From assembly GCA_024138015.1 (NCBI GenBank), contig JAMXBB010000011.1, positions 83,139,934-83,203,933 on the forward strand: a stretch of DNA of 64,000 nucleotides. The letters run 5' to 3'. A model generated the notes under the pieces. That model made no database searches. It had not been told where the DNA came from and was given only the letters and a program-made list of their open reading frames with translations. Positions within the stretch are counted from its first letter, which is position 1. Each line of letters starts with the position of its first letter. The DNA comes from Lumnitzera littorea (taxonomy: Eukaryota > Streptophyta > Magnoliopsida > Myrtales > Combretaceae). This document shows positions 59,996-64,000 of this stretch, one piece after another. The translations under genes and the position numbers were made by a program.

Positions 59996-60828
59996 TCAAG
60001 TCCATAAAGAAGGCCAGCATGCTTCTCCTGCTCATTAGTCACAAAATATATATCTGTGAGCAAGCTATCTGAGGCGGCTTGATGACACTCTCCGATCACC
60101 CGTTTTACTCCAAGCGTATTCGCCACCCGCTCCAAACCGCCATGTAAACCGTCGCAGAACTTCATCAAGTGTTTAACGTCGTATACTTTGCTCCCAAAAA
60201 AAAACCCCAACATCCCTAAGAACTCCTCCAAAGTCTCGGGCAAACAGCAGTGTGAGAGGATCTTCACTAAGTACCCGAAATCATACGCGCTGTGAAAGGT
60301 AACCCAGTTCACTAAATCATTCCCAAGAAGGCCGGATGAGAACATTAAATCAACAAACTGGGTCGAGTCAACCCCAAAGAGCCAGTTCTTCTCGAAGTCA
60401 ATACCCTGATGCCTAAGAAGCTCGATGGATTCAGGCGCGTAGAGGTCATGCTCCACATCGAAGTCACAGAAATTGAACTCCCAAATGTAGCAATAATCTG
60501 TACCGAAATCAGGCAGGTTCCCATCGGAATCTGAGAAAGTGAAGCCGACCTGAATGAGTTTGAGCGCATCGACATTGGCTTTCAAGAGACGGTAGTGATC
60601 AGAAGGCTTAAGAAACCGAGGATTTGGGTTTTTAGGTCCAGTAGGGAAACGATAGATGCAGCCAGGAAACTCGGTGTCCATTGATACGTACTTAAACTCA
60701 CGAATCACTTCACGGATCAACCGAAACTCATACTCCAAGTTAAAACACCAAACATCTCTTATTATCACCGGCTTTGCATCTTTCGGCGACAGCCCTTTAG
60801 GCTCCATACTTGACATTGCTGCTTGCAT
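59986..60828 (-). CDS. CAF1: CCR4-associated factor 1 (CAF1) poly(A) ribonuclease
   Basis: Intact intronless gene for 280 residues, the usual size of plant CAF1 proteins. It is the deadenylase of the CCR4-NOT complex: a DEDDh 3'-5' exonuclease that shortens mRNA poly(A) tails in the cytoplasm, with two metal ions. Catalytic residues are all present: D51 and E53 in SMDTEFPG, D183 in SAYDFGYL, and D254 with H249 in CHQAASDSLL. Other family marks are IRDVWCFNLEYEF near the start, QVGFTF (93-98) and HAGLLYGL at the end. The first in-frame ATG (60978) lies upstream of the TATA box, so the start is set at 60828, MQAAMSSMEP. Plant CAF1 genes form multigene families that are often wound- or stress-responsive; regulation here is unknown. 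The stop sits inside a short direct duplication. Confidence 0.95.
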   Translation of the reverse strand: MQAAMSSMEPKGLSPKDAKPVIIRDVWCFNLEYEFRLIREVIREFKYVSMDTEFPGCIYRFPTGPKNPNPRFLKPSDHYRLLKANVDALKLIQVGFTFSDSDGNLPDFGTDYCYIWEFNFCDFDVEHDLYAPESIELLRHQGIDFEKNWLFGVDSTQFVDLMFSSGLLGNDLVNWVTFHSAYDFGYLVKILSHCCLPETLEEFLGMLGFFFGSKVYDVKHLMKFCDGLHGGLERVANTLGVKRVIGECHQAASDSLLTDIYFVTNEQEKHAGLLYGLEIY

Positions 60829-60943
60829 GGTGGAGAATAAGAAGAAAGAGAGAAAAATTGCCTGAAATATCTTATATTCGGATGTTTCAGGAAAAAGAGT
60901 GTGTTCGTGATTTGTGTGAGTGAGAGAGAGATAGCGATTACAA

Positions 60944-60951
60944 TTTATATA
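60944..60951 (-). promoter_or_regulatory. TATA box of CAF1
   Basis: TATATAAA on the minus strand, 116 nt before the ATG at 60828, followed by a CT-rich stretch (ctctctctc) typical of plant core promoters and 5' UTRs. Confidence 0.65.
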
Positions 60952-60999
60952 TATTAGAGATATGGCGGCTGTGTGCATGAAATCAAATCTGAGGGATGA

Positions 61000-63300
61000 A
61001 TTGGATTAGTGAAAGCCAAACTTAAAAGCGTGACATGTAAGGAAACTAGATTACTTTCCTATTTTTATTTCGAGATTTTAGTAGGTGAATCATATTTGAA
61101 AACTTTGAATTTAAGTAATTAATAATGTTTAGTTGTATGTTTTTCATTGTTTGTCATTGGATTAACATAAGTCGGCATTTATTTTAAAAATCAATAATGG
61201 TGAGGAAATTATATTGTAAGATAATATATAAATTGTTCATTCTTATCATAAATTAAGATTCTCTTTTAAACATATCATAAGTTATCTTCTTCTTCTTTTT
61301 TTTTTTTTTATTTTTTCCTCTGATACATAAAAATCAGATACCACATAATTCTTTCTAGTTATTTTGATCAAAGAACAAAAATACACTAAAAATGACATGT
61401 TTATTTATTTATTTATATGTTTATTATCATTAACACAGCCTATCGTCTTGGAGATACAATATTTCATGGAGAAATGAAGGTATAATAAGGCTACACCCCA
61501 AGGGATGGTGATTGGGCAACTACATTCCTTTGGGTATCGAGTGCTCATGTTTTTTGTTTGTAGGGCCCATCATCATGCTTTTCACATGTCGCTCATTTAT
61601 TTGCATGCCAGCCTACATGCCCTCTCATATTGTAGTTGGGCTCCAATTATAATGTTGAAAATATCTTTTTAACATTTTTAGGTATTTACAATGATTTATG
61701 GTATTATATATTTTTAATTTTTTCTAGCTCCAACATTTATCGCATATATTATACTATTATTATGTGTTTATACAGTAACTTATTAAGTGATTTTATAAGT
61801 AAATATAATGTGAAAAATAATAATTAAGAATACGTATTTTCTACGTGAAATGTATATATATAATTAGTGTATACGCTATGTACGTAAAATACATATGTCC
61901 ATACCATATAGTTTATTTATGTACTTTTATGTGTAAATATGAATAACATACCTATGTACGTGTAGAAAATTTGTATAACAAGTTTATGTAAAAGAAATAA
62001 GTAAAACTATTTTGTATGTATTTATCAGAACGTATATACATTTATATAATTATATATGTATGAATATGTGTTTATATAAACGTGTATATTAATGCATAAA
62101 TATGTAGATGTATTTATGAACATATAAATATACTAGTAAACTACGCATATGTGTTGCAAGTGTAAAACTAACTTTGTGTGAAATTATTTATAAAAAATGA
62201 TAAAAATATAATTGACTTATAATAGAGGTGTCTAAAAATACAAATATAGCCATAATCCCATGTTTTTAAAACTAAAGCAACTCAACTTTCTTCAAATTTT
62301 TTTCTTAACCTAAAATGAAAAAAAGGGAAATAGAACTTAATTAAGAGTTTATACTCTATAAAGTGAAATATTTCAACATAAAAAGGGTCAAATAAAATCT
62401 TTTCCTTTTCATAGTATAGAAGGATTAATGTCTATAATGAGCGCTTTTTAGAATATAAATTTTTGAAACAAATTTGCACAAAAGTTAAAGTTGAAGAAAT
62501 GATATTGAGTTGTACGTCTTAGGGAAAAAAAATCTGTTAAGAAAAATGATACCAAAAAGATTTATTTATGAAAACCCTATAATTTTGATATGATAATTAT
62601 TATTTTTTAATTTTATAGATATTTAGAAGATATTCAATCAACTAATTTAAAGGAAAATATGCATATCTCATTCAATTGATGAAAAGGAAAGGGAATAAGA
62701 GATAATAAACCAAAATAGAAATTATAAAAATACAATCTATAGATTTTTAACTAAAAGCATGTAACAAAAATTTTTATTGTGATTTATCCTACTCAAGAAC
62801 CAAATATAGCACTCTTTGCTAGTGTAGTGTTGCCTATATAGCATCGTTAATACTCATCTCATTACCAAACCCCAAATAAAAATATAAAATAAAAAACTTT
62901 CTCATAGAAAATGAAGAATAAAAAAGTTTAGCTTAAAAGATTAATAGATTGGAGTATTATGGATGTGGATAGTAGCGTTTCTACCAATTGAATAAAAACA
63001 ACTATCTTGTTTCAATACAAAAAATGTTTCTTTTATTAATTTCCATTAACATGGGTAAAGTTCTCTACAAAGTGTATACACAATATAAATTTAAGTTAAA
63101 AGAAAAAATTGCTAGGAAAAAACTTCTTATAGCCATGCTTAAAAAATGTAAAGAAAATAAAGACTTACGTTAATGCTATAAAATGTTGAACTAAAAGTAC
63201 GAACGTAAATAGAAATATTGTGGTAGCACTTGCACCATGTAAACTACAATGGGTTACATTAAAGATAAAATAAGATTGAAAGAGACATAAGTTGTGTATG
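61000..63300. other. Intergenic DNA upstream of CAF1
   Basis: AT-rich. 61440-61640 is less AT-rich but has no recognisable gene. 61840-62150 is a degenerate tatgta/atgtac-rich tract. No element ends found. Confidence 0.45.
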
Positions 63301-63307
63301 GTGTTGT

Positions 63308-64000
63308 CTTAAGGATCTTGTTGGAATTGATTAAAGTGGAATTGGGCTTCGCACGAGTGGTGAGACCTATAAAAGAGAGTACAGTGAGAGAATGTTGGAG
63401 GGGTTGTCCGGCGTAGCCACTCCGATACCTAAGTTGGTTGTAGGTATTTGGAGAGTATGAAAGCTCAAGAGCAATTAATAGGCTTAAATGTGCAAAGTAT
63501 TAAGTAGTTTATCGTTGGGCAATGGTCTTGTGTTTATAAAGAAGTAATGTAGGTAGTAGAGAGCAATTAGTAGGCAAAGCCATTTCTGTAAGTATTGGAG
63601 AGTGGGATAATGGTATTTGATGTGGTTCAGATAAGTAGGAAGTGGTTGCTAACTTAGTTTATTGGCCTTATCCGAAGTCTTCTAGCCATTAGAGGCTTAC
63701 TAGAGTGTGGCAGGTTACATTCTAGGCTTTAGCTGAGGATGATCTATCATAAGGAGTGAACCTAATGAGTTCGGGACTAGCCTAAGGAGCCCATGTCTTA
63801 AAAGGCCTTATCAACACTTACCTCTTGCAATATTGTTGTCGTAGTGAAGGGAAGGAAAGGGGAAAGATGGGCTTCTCAAGCGTATGATAGATCTGGTTAA
63901 GTGAAAGTCTGAGGTGAAGACGTTCGAGTTGATGTGGGGTCGAGGCAGAGAGGTCTAGGTTAATGTAAGGCCAAGGTAAAGACATTTGAGTTGACTAGTG
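63308..64000. repeat. LTR-like GC-richer segment, cut by the window end
   Basis: The base composition jumps from very AT-rich to moderate GC near 63308. The segment has a ctataaaag TATA-like string at 63369, no coding frame, and G-rich phrases such as ggtcgaggcagag and ggccaaggtaaagac that resemble the non-coding LTRs of plant retrotransposons. Only one edge is in the window, so this is tentative. Confidence 0.35.

Noticed and set aside
60345..60865. Open frames overlapping CAF1 in other frames
   Set aside because: They are shadows of a strongly coding, GC-richer gene and show no domain.
60829..60978. N-terminal extension of CAF1 from an upstream in-frame ATG
   Set aside because: That ATG lies upstream of the TATA box at 60944-60951, the extra 50 residues have no family counterpart, and they overlap the CT-rich leader. 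The start at 60828 gives the usual family length.
1..64000. CRISPR arrays, rRNA and tRNA genes
   Set aside because: No regular spaced repeats, no rRNA-like stretch and no tRNA cloverleaf was recognised. The tRNA-like strings found are retroelement primer-binding sites. A tRNA scan would settle it.

Overview
The window is nuclear DNA of a flowering plant, probably a eudicot. It is very AT-rich, gene-poor and full of decayed transposable elements. The evidence is three gene families of plant type (two VQ-motif proteins, one CAF1 deadenylase, one PPR fragment), Ty3/gypsy chromovirus relics, a Mutator-like element carrying a plant mobile domain, and a caulimovirid (plant pararetrovirus) fossil. 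I cannot name the species. All matches to families come from reading the translated sequence; no search was run.

Layout. 1124-4144: minus-strand solo LTR of the same chromovirus family that dominates 30-55 kb. 4783-5940: first VQ gene with its promoter and 3' flank. 6030-12790: rearranged endogenous pararetrovirus with an internal inversion. 12791-16700: unrecognised AT-rich DNA with small inverted-repeat elements. 16722-18405: second VQ gene, a diverged direct duplicate of the first, interrupted by a 353-bp MITE and an AT-rich promoter insertion. 18740-22166: nothing recognised. 22176-28702: Mutator-like element (MULE) with long terminal inverted repeats and a perfect 9-bp target duplication, holding a transposase relic and a plant-mobile-domain relic. 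29869-43180: Tekay/Del-like Ty3/gypsy element (copy A) with LTRs of about 2.8-3.3 kb. 43541-44110: truncated PPR gene fragment. 45240-55541: second copy (B) of most of element A plus its 3' flank, from a segmental duplication, later invaded by a 930-bp solo LTR. 55795-58930: three diverged copies of a repeat of about 0.73 kb, one junction split by an inverted-repeat element. 59986-60828: intact single-exon CAF1 gene on the minus strand. 61000-64000: AT-rich DNA, then a GC-richer LTR-like end.

Only three genes look functional: the two VQ genes and CAF1. The VQ genes probably encode small nuclear WRKY-binding cofactors, and both keep W-box cores in the same promoter positions. CAF1 keeps all catalytic DEDD residues and has a TATA box that decides which ATG is the start. 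Everything else is fossil DNA. Shared and unshared insertions let the order of events be read: chromovirus insertion, then small insertions in it, then segmental duplication, then the solo LTR in copy B.
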